A stretch of 47,041 nucleotides of DNA from Cyclobacteriaceae bacterium (GTDB lineage: Bacteria > Bacteroidota > Bacteroidia > Cytophagales > Cyclobacteriaceae): NCBI GenBank assembly GCA_026989535.1, contig JALSJD010000212.1, forward strand, positions 1-47,041, written 5' to 3'. Below are positions 32,446-41,524 of the stretch, piece by piece. The position numbers were made by a program, and so were the translations under genes. The notes beneath the pieces were generated by a model. It was not told the DNA's origin. It saw only the letters and a program-made list of their open reading frames with translations, and made no database searches. Within the stretch, counting starts at the first letter, position 1. Each line of letters starts with the position of its first letter.

Positions 32446-34347
32446 ATGGACAGATGTAAAAACAAATCATATCGTCCCCTGTTACTGCTTTTGGCACTAC
32501 TTTATGTGTTAGGGTTAAACGTGTGCTTTGCGCAAGAACAAACCACGCAGCTAAACGAAGTAGAAATTACAGCAACCCCAATCGAAAAATTTGGCGTGGG
32601 GGCAACTATTTCTACCATTGATAGTACAAGCATTGAAAGCTTTAAACAATTGACTTTAGCGCAGCTACTGAGCGTACAATCCTCGGTGTATATTAAGCAA
32701 TATGGAGCAGGAATGCTCTCCACAATTTCTTTTAGAGGCACAGGTGCCAGCCATACCTCTGTGCTTTGGAACGGTATGCAAGTAGGCTACCCATTTTTAG
32801 GGCAAGCCGATTTATCGTTGGTACCGCTCGATTTTGTAGATGAAATTAGCCTTGTGCACGGGTCTTCGTCAGCACGTTTTGGCACGGGTGCCATAGGAGG
32901 TATTATTAATATGCAATCGAATGCCCCAAACAAGGGCATTAGGCTGGCTGTTAATCAATCAGTTGGGTCTTTTGGCACTACCAATTCAACTATTCAGTTG
33001 TCAAAATCAGGAGAGAGGGGCTATCTTAAAATTGGAGGATTTTATAAACAATCAAAAAATAATTTCCCTTATAAATCGAGTAGCGGAAAAGACATTGGTA
33101 AGCAGGAGAATGCAAACTTCTTTATTTCAGGAGCTCAATTATCTTCCTTGCTTCAACTCACAAAATCAAGTTCATTGGCCTTTGATGTTCAAGCTACCCA
33201 TGCCAACCGCAATCTACAATCTCCCATTGGCAGCTCTGCCAGCAATAACCAAGTGGATAAAAACCTGTGGGCTTCTTTAAAGTTTAACCACCGCCTAAAA
33301 TCAGGCTCGTTTAACGTGCAGTATGGGTTTTTATTTGATGAAATTAATTATGAAGGCTCCGTTACCAACAGCAATCAGCACAGACTAACTGCCTTTTTTG
33401 ACTATGACCTTGCAGCTAATTTATCTGTAGAGGGAGGAGTTAACACCAATATAATTCAGGTTAACACCCCTTTTTACGATAATGAAATTGCACAAGAAAA
33501 CAGAACCAACCTGTTTGCTTCGCTCTTATGGCTGCCTTTAAATAAACTAAAACTAAGCCTTAATTTAAGGCAAGCGTATGTAACTGGGTATAAAATTCCT
33601 TTTACACCTTCTTTAGGGTTGGATTTTAAAGCCCATACATCATCAACTTGGCAATTAAACTTAAAAGGGCAACTAGCCAGGGGCTATAACGTACCCACAC
33701 TAAACGATCGGTTTTGGATGCCTGGAGGCAACCTTAACCTATTGCCCGAAGAATCGGTAAATGCAGAAATTGGATTTGATTTAAGGGGTAATGAGAATAT
33801 GCCTTTTTGGGTGAAAGGTACAACGTATCAACTGTGGGTGGATAACTGGATTTTATGGTTACCCAATGGATCCGTTTGGAGCCCCGAAAACAAGCGTAAA
33901 GTAAAAGGGGTTGGAGTTGAGTTAGAAACAGGCTTTGAAAAAGAGCTTGGAAACGTTCGATTAAAAGGGTGGTTAAACTACGCTTATACCAAATCAACCA
34001 ATCAAGAAGCGTTGGATAAGTACGACCGAACGGCTGGTAAGCAACTGCCTTACGTGCCTTTTCATAATGGAAACATTACAGGCCAGGCAAGGGTTGGCAA
34101 ATGGTTGGTACAGGCAACTGGGGTGGCAACTGGCAAACGATTTACAACCACAAATAACAAAACCGAAGTACCCGGGTATGCCTTGCTAAATATTAGAGTG
34201 AGCCATGATGTAAACCTAACCCACTGGAGCATCCAATTTTATGTAGATGCGAATAATGTAACGAATACAAATTATCAATCAATTATAAACAGAGCCATGC
34301 CGGGAATTAATTTTTTAGCAGGCGCAAAAATCAATTTTAACAAATAA
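32446..34347 (+). CDS. btuB: BtuB-like TonB-dependent cobalamin receptor
   Basis: This outer-membrane receptor takes up vitamin B12. The 633-aa protein has a signal peptide (hydrophobic run LLLLLALLYVLGLNVCFAQ), then a short TonB-box region (QLNEVEITATPIEKFG), a plug (about 40-160: ISFRGTGASHTSVLWNGMQVGYPFLGQ and VHGSSSARFGTGAIGGIINMQS), and a barrel ending INFNK. It lacks the N-terminal carboxypeptidase-like domain, as BtuB does. The B12 riboswitch directly upstream and the BtuG-like lipoprotein 5 bp downstream make the substrate call strong. Energised by TonB. Confidence 0.93.
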   Translation: MDRCKNKSYRPLLLLLALLYVLGLNVCFAQEQTTQLNEVEITATPIEKFGVGATISTIDSTSIESFKQLTLAQLLSVQSSVYIKQYGAGMLSTISFRGTGASHTSVLWNGMQVGYPFLGQADLSLVPLDFVDEISLVHGSSSARFGTGAIGGIINMQSNAPNKGIRLAVNQSVGSFGTTNSTIQLSKSGERGYLKIGGFYKQSKNNFPYKSSSGKDIGKQENANFFISGAQLSSLLQLTKSSSLAFDVQATHANRNLQSPIGSSASNNQVDKNLWASLKFNHRLKSGSFNVQYGFLFDEINYEGSVTNSNQHRLTAFFDYDLAANLSVEGGVNTNIIQVNTPFYDNEIAQENRTNLFASLLWLPLNKLKLSLNLRQAYVTGYKIPFTPSLGLDFKAHTSSTWQLNLKGQLARGYNVPTLNDRFWMPGGNLNLLPEESVNAEIGFDLRGNENMPFWVKGTTYQLWVDNWILWLPNGSVWSPENKRKVKGVGVELETGFEKELGNVRLKGWLNYAYTKSTNQEALDKYDRTAGKQLPYVPFHNGNITGQARVGKWLVQATGVATGKRFTTTNNKTEVPGYALLNIRVSHDVNLTHWSIQFYVDANNVTNTNYQSIINRAMPGINFLAGAKINFNK

Positions 34348-34352
34348 CAAAA

Positions 34353-35387
34353 ATGAAAAAAATTAAATTATCGTACGTGTATATGTTGGCACTTTTAGTA
34401 ATTGCCAGTGCTTGTAAAAAAGACGAAGAAGTTCCCAAAGGCGAATTTGCAACAGGCGTTATAGTAATAAATGAAGGCAATTTTGGGGATGCCGATGGCA
34501 CTGTAGGTTTTTATGACCCTTCGGCCAAAACAGCAACTCAAGATATTTACCAAAAAGTAAATAATGAAACGGTTTCAGGCACGTTTCAATCTATTTACAC
34601 CTTTGATAACAAAACCTACATAATTGATCAGTCTGGTCATAAAATTGTAGTGGTAGAAGCTGAAACATTTAAATACATTGCAACTATTGATGAGGGGCTT
34701 TTTACACCTCGCTATATGACCATCGCCAATGGCAAAGGGTACGTAAGTAATTGGGGAGATTGGGGACCAAATTGGACACTGCCAGATTCTTACATTGCAG
34801 TAGTTGACCTTACAAATTTTAATGTTATTAAAACAATTAATACGGATGACGGCATAGAGGGTATAACTACAATAAATGGCCAGGTATATGCTGCTGCATC
34901 CTATTCAAACAAAGTACAAGTGATTAATCCCCAAAATGATGCAATTACAGGAGGTTATGAAACACCTTATGGACCAAGTAGATTTGTAGAAGATGGCAAT
35001 GGAAGGCTTTGGGTGCTTTGCGCTGGCAGTTTAGTAAAAATTGACATTATAAATGAAAAAACCCTATATTCATTTGAAATTGCAGGTGGGGCTAAGTCTA
35101 TAGCAGTAAATGGAGATGGCGCAAATATTTATTATTTATGTACCCCTTGGAACGCTCCTGCACAAGTATTTAAAATTGATAATTCAGCTACTTTTGCTCC
35201 GCAAGAAGCACTAATTAGTGGAGATAATTTTTATGGATTAGGCGTGAATCCTGATGATGAAACCATTTATGTAGGTCGAAATAATGGTGCAGATAATGGA
35301 ACCATTATTCGCTATAACGCAGAGGGCACGGAGTTGGATAATTTTGCTTCGGGTCGTTTTCCTAATGGGTTTGAGTTTAGAAAATAG
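34353..35387 (+). CDS. btuG: BtuG-like surface lipoprotein (DUF5074 beta-propeller), B12-binding
   Basis: The 344-aa lipoprotein (lipobox IASAC, C21) has a YncE/DUF5074-type beta-propeller. Repeated blade strands include GVIVINEGNFGDADGTVGFY, KIVVVEAETFKYIATIDEG, YIAVVDLTNFNVIKTINTD and TIYVGRNNG. In Bacteroides, BtuG is a seven-bladed surface propeller that binds cobalamin with extreme affinity and hands it to BtuB; the operon order here is the same. Only 5 bp separate it from btuB, under one riboswitch and followed by a terminator. Ligand contacts were not verified, so the symbol rests on fold plus context. Confidence 0.82.
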   Translation: MKKIKLSYVYMLALLVIASACKKDEEVPKGEFATGVIVINEGNFGDADGTVGFYDPSAKTATQDIYQKVNNETVSGTFQSIYTFDNKTYIIDQSGHKIVVVEAETFKYIATIDEGLFTPRYMTIANGKGYVSNWGDWGPNWTLPDSYIAVVDLTNFNVIKTINTDDGIEGITTINGQVYAAASYSNKVQVINPQNDAITGGYETPYGPSRFVEDGNGRLWVLCAGSLVKIDIINEKTLYSFEIAGGAKSIAVNGDGANIYYLCTPWNAPAQVFKIDNSATFAPQEALISGDNFYGLGVNPDDETIYVGRNNGADNGTIIRYNAEGTELDNFASGRFPNGFEFRK

Positions 35388-35393
35388 CCATTA

Positions 35394-35428
35394 TATTGGG
35401 AGTGCGACTACTAGTTGTACTCCCAATA
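35394..35428 (+). terminator. Terminator hairpin after the btuB-btuG operon
   Basis: A 10-bp perfect stem TATTGGGAGT / ACTCCCAATA is extended by wobble pairs around a 5-nt loop and begins 6 bp after the stop. There is no clean T-run, so termination efficiency is uncertain. Confidence 0.7.
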
Positions 35429-35473
35429 ATAGTTAGTGTTATTGGGGTTCATTCGTCACACGCAGTTTTACAA

Positions 35474-35494
35474 CGCTTACGCTGAAGTTTTAGC
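35474..35494. repeat. Short dispersed palindromic repeat, copy 1
   Basis: GCTTACGCTGAAGTTTTAGC is nearly identical to the sequence at 46874-46894 (GCTTACGCTAAAGCTTTAGC), where the core is a perfect palindrome. It lies in the convergent spacer between the btuG-like gene and lptC. Confidence 0.55.
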
Positions 35495-35554
35495 GAAGGC
35501 GCGAAGGAAATATAAGCGAACCAGGAACCTTATAGACGGACACTATTTTAGAAA

Positions 35555-36091
35555 CTATATTTCTCCTTCTTCTACATCAATAAGGCCTTCTGGATTTTTT
35601 AAAGTCCATTCCGAAAAATCTTGCTTTGCTTTTAAGCCTGTTCCTGTCATCAATTCACCTGGGGTTTCAATTCGCACAAATTTTTCGGTATATACATCTT
35701 CGTTTTTAGGCTCCCAGTAAAGCTCTTCTGATTTTAAGGTTTCTTTGTTGGCTATGTTGTTAACTATTACATTTCCGGTAGCTTTCCATTTATCATCTTC
35801 CTTAAAAAAATAGGCATAATTGGCTCTTAACGTGGCCGATACGGTGCCATCCTTTTCATAAAAGGTTATAAACATACCTTTAGGCACTTCTCTGTCACCG
35901 TTTTGAAGGTCTAAAAGTTTTTCGGCCTCTACAACGGCTTTTTGTTTGGCAGAGTCGCTATAAATAATAGTTGCACCAGTTAGCGTACTTAAGGGCCCTG
36001 TATAAATCTGAGGCGCTTCTTTTTCAGCTGCTTTTTGTTGGCAAGTGGCAAAAATTGATGTGACTAAAATCGCTAATGCTATCTTTTTCAA
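35555..36091 (-). CDS. lptC: LPS export protein LptC (lipoprotein form)
   Basis: LptC links the inner-membrane LptB2FG complex to the periplasmic LptA bridge. The 178-aa protein has a lipoprotein-like signal (IFATC, C17) and a beta-jellyroll with TGPLSTLTGATIIYSDSAKQKAVVEAEKLL, FYEKDGTVSATLRANYAYF, WKATGNVIVNNIANKETLKSEELYWEPKNEDVYTEKFVRIETP and TGTGLKAKQDFSEW, typical of Bacteroidota LptC. The start is TTG 36091: it yields the signal peptide and no ATG precedes it in frame. A terminator separates it from the TPR gene upstream, so it probably has its own promoter. Confidence 0.9.
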   Translation of the reverse strand: MKKIALAILVTSIFATCQQKAAEKEAPQIYTGPLSTLTGATIIYSDSAKQKAVVEAEKLLDLQNGDREVPKGMFITFYEKDGTVSATLRANYAYFFKEDDKWKATGNVIVNNIANKETLKSEELYWEPKNEDVYTEKFVRIETPGELMTGTGLKAKQDFSEWTLKNPEGLIDVEEGEI

Positions 36092-36112
36092 TTTCTTTAT
36101 TTTATAACTATA

Positions 36113-36160
36113 AAAAAAGCTGCTTTACCTCAAACCGATTGAGGAGAAAGCAGCTTTTTT
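36113..36160 (-). terminator. Rho-independent terminator of the coaX-OMP-TPR transcript
   Basis: AAAAAAAGCTGCTTT and AAAGCAGCTTTTTT form the outer stem and CCTCA/TGAGG the inner stem, with an A/T-rich end giving a U-run on the minus strand. It lies 16 bp past the TPR stop and 22 bp before lptC. Confidence 0.88.
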
Positions 36161-36175
36161 GAGGCAATTTACGTA

Positions 36176-37570
36176 TTAGTCACGTGTTTTAAGCACTACT
36201 GACTTATTAATCCAACACCCTAATGATAGTGTTTGCCCAACGGTATAATCGCCATTAAACAAATCTTCTTTCGAAGGAAATTGTTCTTTTGCAGAGGCCA
36301 TTTTTTTAGAAGCACCTGCTTTTTTGTATTGATCGTAAGCAGCAATAAAAACAAGTCTGTCTTTTACCATATCTTGCTCTTCTTTACACTCTTTAAAGCT
36401 ATGGTAATATAAATCGCCAATGGCAATGTATGCCTTTTTATTGGTGGGGTCTGCAGCAATGGCATGGCTATACATAGCTCTTGCTTTTGGTTTATTATGT
36501 TGTGCAGAATATACTTTACCCTGACTTACATAAATCTCCGATTTTTTAATGCCATCTTCGGTTAACTCTAACGCTTGGTTATAATAATTATGCGCATGCG
36601 AATAATCTTTGTTTGCCACACATTTAGAGGCAATCATTTTACATAATCCATAATCTGGCACCATTTTTTGCAATTGCATAGAAACGCTTAAAAATAAAGG
36701 GGAATCGGTGCATTTACCATTAAGCATAAAGGTAAACATTCTTTTTACAAGCTTTAAGTCATTCGGATTTTCGTCAAATTTAGGCGCCATATTAGTTTCT
36801 ACAAACTCACAGTTTATATCTACTATATCCATTAAAATGCCGTCAATAGCGTTTTTCTTTTTAAGGAGAGAATCATTGCTCTTTTCTTTTGCCTCATTGG
36901 CAACTATTTTTTGATCAATTACTTCTGATATTTTATCATATCTATTAAGAATTTCTTCTTCACCTATTTTTTTAAGCTTAGCATTTACTTTTATTACATT
37001 CATGTAAGCAACTAAATTAGCATCTGGTATTTTAGTCCCTCCAATGTCAAATGCTTCATCAAACATCTCAAGTAACCATTCCGACTTAGAAAAATCTTTG
37101 ACATAATACTTATATGCTTTAAAAACCTTTCTGTTTAACACATTGGGCTTATCTCCAAAATGTTCTATTCTTAAATCATACATAGAAAGCAAGGTATCTG
37201 CATAAGCAGCACGTAAAGCAGACTTTTCAGCAAAAACGGCTTCTGCTGCAGGTTTATCCGTAGCAGATTTAAGAGCGGCCTTTGCATTCTTTTCTTCTTT
37301 TTGAGCGGCCTTGGCCAAACTCTCGTAGGCTTTTGATCCATTAATGTATATAGACTTATTTAAATCAGGGGCATTGGCAATAAGCCATTTTAGAGCGGGA
37401 ATAGCGGTTTTGAAATCTCCCATTTTAATTGCATCTGACTGAATCACATTCATCTCAATTGCTTTTACCTTGGTTGCAGAGTCCTCTGGCCATTTCCATC
37501 CTTTTTGCTGTCCGTACGCATTTGCCATTATTAACGACACTAATGCTATTGTTCCAAAAATTTTCTTCAT
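36176..37570 (-). CDS. Exported tetratricopeptide-repeat protein
   Basis: The 464-aa protein starts at ATG 37570 (a GTG one codon earlier, at 37573, also opens the frame). Signal peptide MKKIFGTIALVSLIMANAYGQQ. An alpha-helical body has TPR-like units, clearest near the C-terminus (SEIYVSQGKVYSAQHNKPKARAMYSHAIAADPTNKKAYIAIGDLYY). It ends with a conserved-looking VGQTLSLGCWINKSVVLKTRD. It is periplasmic by prediction and probably a scaffold for envelope assembly. It lies 17 bp after the outer-membrane protein gene and before lptC; this gene order recurs in Bacteroidota. Molecular function is unknown. Confidence 0.85.
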   Translation of the reverse strand: MKKIFGTIALVSLIMANAYGQQKGWKWPEDSATKVKAIEMNVIQSDAIKMGDFKTAIPALKWLIANAPDLNKSIYINGSKAYESLAKAAQKEEKNAKAALKSATDKPAAEAVFAEKSALRAAYADTLLSMYDLRIEHFGDKPNVLNRKVFKAYKYYVKDFSKSEWLLEMFDEAFDIGGTKIPDANLVAYMNVIKVNAKLKKIGEEEILNRYDKISEVIDQKIVANEAKEKSNDSLLKKKNAIDGILMDIVDINCEFVETNMAPKFDENPNDLKLVKRMFTFMLNGKCTDSPLFLSVSMQLQKMVPDYGLCKMIASKCVANKDYSHAHNYYNQALELTEDGIKKSEIYVSQGKVYSAQHNKPKARAMYSHAIAADPTNKKAYIAIGDLYYHSFKECKEEQDMVKDRLVFIAAYDQYKKAGASKKMASAKEQFPSKEDLFNGDYTVGQTLSLGCWINKSVVLKTRD

Positions 37571-37587
37571 CACTTTCTAAGTTTTCA

Positions 37588-38874
37588 TTAATTAAATTTG
37601 GGTTGTAAAAACCAACGATTATCGTTAAAACTAACCCCAAAATAAAGTCTAATATAGTTTTCTTGTATTAAATTATTTGTTAAAGTGCCTCTGGTTCCCA
37701 TTTGAAAACCAAAATCAAGGCTCGAAAATCGCACAACTGGAAGAGATAACCCAAAATTAATGCCAAAATCTGTAATCTGTGTTTCTCCAAATATATAAGG
37801 TGTGTTTGTAAAGCTTGCACCCACCCTATATGTCATCCGTTTAAAATAGTTATTAATACTGTTTACATTGGGTGTAATTTCGGCTCCCAATACATATCTA
37901 TCTCGCTTTGTGTAATTGGGGTTCTCTAATTGACCAGTTGCGTTGCTTGTCCAATCTTGGGTAATGTAATCTATGCCAATAAGAATTTTATTTTTATAAT
38001 TATACGAAAATCCAAGCGATAATTTTTCTGGCAAAGTAACTATAACAGGAATATTATCAGCTAGCGTATCGGCAAACACCGTAGCTCCTGATAATAGCTC
38101 CTGATCTAACCTAATAAATAATTTTGATTTTACATCTGTTTTAAAATCATAAGTAGCTCCAAAGTTTAACGAAGATGATTCGCCCACCTTTAGGTTGTAT
38201 GCAAGACCTAACCCAAACATAAAATCTTGAAAACTAAGCCGCTCATTTACAGTGGCTACATAATTATTATGTATTGGTATAGATATAGGCACAACCGATT
38301 TGCTTTCTTTACGAATGGAGCTAAACAAATAGCTTGCTCTTACCCCAAAAGAAAGACCTTTATACAAAACCCCACCAAACGATAAACTAAGTTGGTCAAT
38401 TCCTCCATCTCCATTAGCTGTTACAAAAACGGAGTCTGTTGGGTTTCCTTGAATGGGTGTTTGAAAAAAAACATCGTAATTAACCGCTGAGTAAGGGTTA
38501 AGCACCAATGCCGTTGAGAGTTTTCCGGATATTAACGGAAATGCAAGTGCCATATGGTTTAATTGACCTGAGCTTGCTGTATAGGGTTCAAATTCAGCTT
38601 GGCTAATTGTTTTGCTTTCACCCAATATTGCCGCAGAAAACAGTGCTACTCTATTATAGTATAATAATGCCGGATTAACGATATTTAAGCTATAATAGGT
38701 TCCGTTACTTACTCCAAGACCAGCCATTCCAAATTTAGCAGCCGTGGTGGGGTCTTGAATATCGCCAATGCCAATGGAAGAATAGGGGGAATGTGTTACT
38801 TGCGCAATAGATAAACTGCTCCCTAAAAATGCAGCTAACAGCCCTATAAAAAACACTTTTTTATACTTACTCAT
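37588..38874 (-). CDS. Putative outer-membrane beta-barrel protein (OmpP1/FadL-like appearance)
   Basis: The 428-aa protein starts at ATG 38874 (MSKYKKVFFIGLLAAFLGSSLSIAQ), which gives a signal peptide; the open frame reaches 38925 only by running into coaX. The N-terminus HSPYSSIGIGDIQDPTTAAKFGMAGLGVS and alternating beta strands (for example SFGVRASYLFSSIRK, FGLSLPVVRFSSLDFGFQMG) are typical of Bacteroidota FadL/OmpP1-like barrels. The ATG lies within the last codons of coaX (overlap 8 bp, ATGAGTAA), implying translational coupling. The transported molecule is unknown; the link with lptC suggests envelope biogenesis. Confidence 0.85.
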   Translation of the reverse strand: MSKYKKVFFIGLLAAFLGSSLSIAQVTHSPYSSIGIGDIQDPTTAAKFGMAGLGVSNGTYYSLNIVNPALLYYNRVALFSAAILGESKTISQAEFEPYTASSGQLNHMALAFPLISGKLSTALVLNPYSAVNYDVFFQTPIQGNPTDSVFVTANGDGGIDQLSLSFGGVLYKGLSFGVRASYLFSSIRKESKSVVPISIPIHNNYVATVNERLSFQDFMFGLGLAYNLKVGESSSLNFGATYDFKTDVKSKLFIRLDQELLSGATVFADTLADNIPVIVTLPEKLSLGFSYNYKNKILIGIDYITQDWTSNATGQLENPNYTKRDRYVLGAEITPNVNSINNYFKRMTYRVGASFTNTPYIFGETQITDFGINFGLSLPVVRFSSLDFGFQMGTRGTLTNNLIQENYIRLYFGVSFNDNRWFLQPKFN

Positions 38875-39574
38875 TATACTTAAAAATTGCATGTAATCCC
38901 TCCACCGCCAAATTTGAAACCACAAAGGTGTTCAATTCCAAGTTTTTATCAAAAAAAACAGCGTCTCCTCCTCCAATTATTATTGATAAATTGTCAAATT
39001 CGCACTCAAACTGCTTAATTAGCCCTTTCATTTCTGCTAAACTTCCGTTAGCACCACCACTTTGTAAACTTTTTTGAGTTGATTGCCCTATTAATGAAGC
39101 AGTGCTAAAAGAAACTAACGGTAAGTTAGCGGTAAAAGTATGCATGGCTCGGAGGCGCATATTTATGCCAGGACTAATAATACCTCCGAGGTGCTCATTT
39201 TTAGTAGTGAGTACATCATAAGTAATACATGTGCCTGCATCTATCACAAGTACATTGCCGCTTGTGTACTTTCGTGCCCCCACGCAGGCCGCTAACCTAT
39301 CTACTCCTAATGATTTTGGTGTAGCATACAACGTACGAATTGGCATAGGGGTGTCAATCGTAAATTCGGTAACCTTAGCTACTATTTTTTTTAGCTGTTC
39401 TATAAAATTATCTTGAGAAGCAACACTGCTCACCATTGCGTTTTCCACATTTTTAATATCCAAATACGGAATCACATCCTTTTGACTTAATACAGAAATA
39501 GCCAAAGGCTCTTTGCCTGTAAACAAGCCTATTTTTACGTTGGTATTTCCAATATCTATAACAGCATTTATCAT
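38867..39574 (-). CDS. coaX: Type III pantothenate kinase
   Basis: Phosphorylates pantothenate in the first step of coenzyme A synthesis. The 235-aa protein has the ASKHA phosphate-binding motif DIGNTNVKIG (7-16), the type III signature TPKSLGVDRLAACVGAR, VIDAGTCITYD (second phosphate/metal site), and GGIISPGINMRLRAM. It is slightly shorter than average but complete. It is the first gene of the minus-strand block coaX-OMP-TPR and is divergent from nhaD across a 107-bp spacer that must carry both promoters; none was clear by eye. Confidence 0.95.
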   Translation of the reverse strand: MINAVIDIGNTNVKIGLFTGKEPLAISVLSQKDVIPYLDIKNVENAMVSSVASQDNFIEQLKKIVAKVTEFTIDTPMPIRTLYATPKSLGVDRLAACVGARKYTSGNVLVIDAGTCITYDVLTTKNEHLGGIISPGINMRLRAMHTFTANLPLVSFSTASLIGQSTQKSLQSGGANGSLAEMKGLIKQFECEFDNLSIIIGGGDAVFFDKNLELNTFVVSNLAVEGLHAIFKYNE

Positions 39575-39681
39575 TTAAGGGAGTGTTAATTTTTTTGGGA
39601 GAACCACAAATATTACACTTGCAAATGGATTTTTAATTAATTGCACTCTCCTTAATAAAATAATTTCATAGTTTTAGGCTT

Positions 39682-41172
39682 ATGTTTTCAAACCAAGTAC
39701 ATTTTTTAAAGTTAGCAAGTCTAATTTTAGTTGTAAGTGTTGCGTTAGTTTTTTCGGCTAGTACCCCTGTTTATTCATTTTCGGAAAATTCGAGTTTTTC
39801 AGAACAAGAAGAAACTCGTGCAGAGCCAACCACAGAGGAAGATGCGGATAGCAATCACCATTTTGCTGCAGGATGGTCGGTTATTCCATTTGTGCTGCTA
39901 CTGGCTATGATTGCAACAGGCCCCTTGTTTTTTGAGCATTTTTGGCATCATAATTACCCTAAAGTTGCCGTTGTTTTGGCCTCTATTGTCGTACTTTATT
40001 ATGTGTTTGGTATTCATAATGTGCATGCCCCTGTGCATGCTTTTTTTGAGTACGTACAGTTTATAGCATTGCTTACGGGCTTGTTTATTGCCTCAGGCAG
40101 TATTATGATTAGTGTTGATAAAAAATCGACCCCGTTAACCAATGTTGCTGTTTTGCTAGTAGGGGCAATTATTGCCAATGTTATAGGCACCACCGGTGCC
40201 TCTATGTTATTAATTAGGCCTTTTTTACGATTAAATAAAGGGCGAATTCAATCGTACCATATTATATTTTTTATATTTATTGTAAGTAATATTGGAGGCG
40301 CACTAACACCTATTGGAGACCCTCCTTTGTTTTTAGGCTTTTTAAAAGGAGTGCCATTTGAGTGGACTTTATTCCACAATTTACCTTCATGGATTTTTGC
40401 TCTTATTGTATTATTAATTGTTTTTTACTTTTTTGATGTAAAAAACAAAAAAGAAGTTAAAGAGGAAGAGAGAACTGGAAAAGTGAGTATTATAGGCGGT
40501 ATCAATTTTGCCTGGCTCGCAATTGTTATAGGTGCTGTTTTTCTCGACCCTAATGTGTTTAATTGGGTGCCAGCCATTCATTACGATGGGCAGAAATTTT
40601 CTTTTATACGAGAGATTATCATGTTTTCTGTTGCAGCAGCATCCTACTTAACGGCAAATAAAGACTTACTTAAAAAGAACGACTTTAGCTTTGAGCCCAT
40701 TAAGGAAGTTGCCTTTATTTTTATTGGTATTTTTGGCACAATGATGCCCGCGTTAGAAATGGTAGGCAACTTTGCACAATCGCCAGAAGGAGCGGCTTTA
40801 ATTACTCATAATACGCTGTATTGGGGTACAGGCTTGCTTTCGGGCATACTTGATAATGCACCAACTTACCTTAACTTTTTAGCAGCAGCTATGGCCTCTT
40901 CGGGTGCTAATATTAATAATATTGAGCATGTAAGACAGTTTGCAGCGGGCGGATACGATGACAGTATATTGCTATTGCAATCTATTTCGGTGGCGGCCGT
41001 GTTTTTTGGCGCCATGACTTATATTGGCAATGGCCCTAATTTTATGGTTAAGTCCATTGCAGAGCAATTAGGTATAAAAATGCCCTCCTTTTTTGGCTAC
41101 ATTATTAGGTTTTCAATTCCCATCTTGCTTCCCATTTTTATAGCTGTTTGGCTAATTTTCTTTTATTTGTAG
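39682..41172 (+). CDS. nhaD: NhaD-type Na+/H+ antiporter
   Basis: A 496-aa member of the ion-transporter (IT) superfamily. An N-terminal hydrophobic segment (about 9-28) and an acidic linker (EEDADSNHH) are followed by roughly a dozen membrane helices. The NhaD signature is GGALTPIGDPPLFLGFLKGVPFEW, with pore-like ANVIGTTGASMLLIRPFLRLN and the second repeat GILDNAPTYLNFLAAAMAS. It exports Na+ in exchange for protons, common in marine or alkaliphilic bacteria. It is transcribed alone; downstream is a MITE-bearing spacer. Confidence 0.93.
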   Translation: MFSNQVHFLKLASLILVVSVALVFSASTPVYSFSENSSFSEQEETRAEPTTEEDADSNHHFAAGWSVIPFVLLLAMIATGPLFFEHFWHHNYPKVAVVLASIVVLYYVFGIHNVHAPVHAFFEYVQFIALLTGLFIASGSIMISVDKKSTPLTNVAVLLVGAIIANVIGTTGASMLLIRPFLRLNKGRIQSYHIIFFIFIVSNIGGALTPIGDPPLFLGFLKGVPFEWTLFHNLPSWIFALIVLLIVFYFFDVKNKKEVKEEERTGKVSIIGGINFAWLAIVIGAVFLDPNVFNWVPAIHYDGQKFSFIREIIMFSVAAASYLTANKDLLKKNDFSFEPIKEVAFIFIGIFGTMMPALEMVGNFAQSPEGAALITHNTLYWGTGLLSGILDNAPTYLNFLAAAMASSGANINNIEHVRQFAAGGYDDSILLLQSISVAAVFFGAMTYIGNGPNFMVKSIAEQLGIKMPSFFGYIIRFSIPILLPIFIAVWLIFFYL

Positions 41173-41228
41173 CGAGAATCTCTTTACTATATCCTGCCGT
41201 CAGCTCGCCTTTGGAGGAGGGCAAGAAT

Positions 41229-41524
41229 GGGTGCATAACATTTTGTCGTTTTAGTTTAAACCATTTTTTGCAAGCCCCCTAACCTATTATTAAAAAGAAA
41301 AGCAAAATAGAAATCGTCATTCTCGCCAGTTGGCGAGCAGGAATCTGTAGATATAGAAAGAGATTAAACATTATGGCTATAATAAATTTTAATCAGTCTT
41401 TATTAGTTGTAACATCCTACAGGGCGGATTCCTGCCTGCGCAGGAATGACGTAAGTGGTTGTTTTTTTCTTACCTACTCCTAAAATAACAGTATAAATAA
41501 TTAGCGACAAAATGTTATACACCC
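41229..41524. mobile_element. MITE C: 296 bp, 20-bp terminal inverted repeats, 8-bp duplication
   Basis: Left end GGGTGCATAACATTTTGTCG (41229-41248) and right end CGACAAAATGTTATACACCC (41505-41524) are complementary with one mismatch. GCAAGAAT flanks both sides (41221-41228 and 41525-41532). No transposase is encoded. Internally there are inverted CGTCATTC / GAATGACG segments with REP-like arms (CGCCAGTTGGCG, CCTGCCTGCGCAGG). It fills most of the 426-bp gap between nhaD and the convergent aspartate kinase gene. Confidence 0.9.

Noticed and set aside
32921-33280. 119-codon plus-strand frame inside btuB
   Set aside because: It is an alternative frame within a clear TonB receptor and has no signal, motif or start context of its own.
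35436-35720. 94-codon plus-strand frame overlapping the lptC 3' end
   Set aside because: Most of it is antisense to lptC and the rest is the REP-like repeat; no protein-like features are seen.
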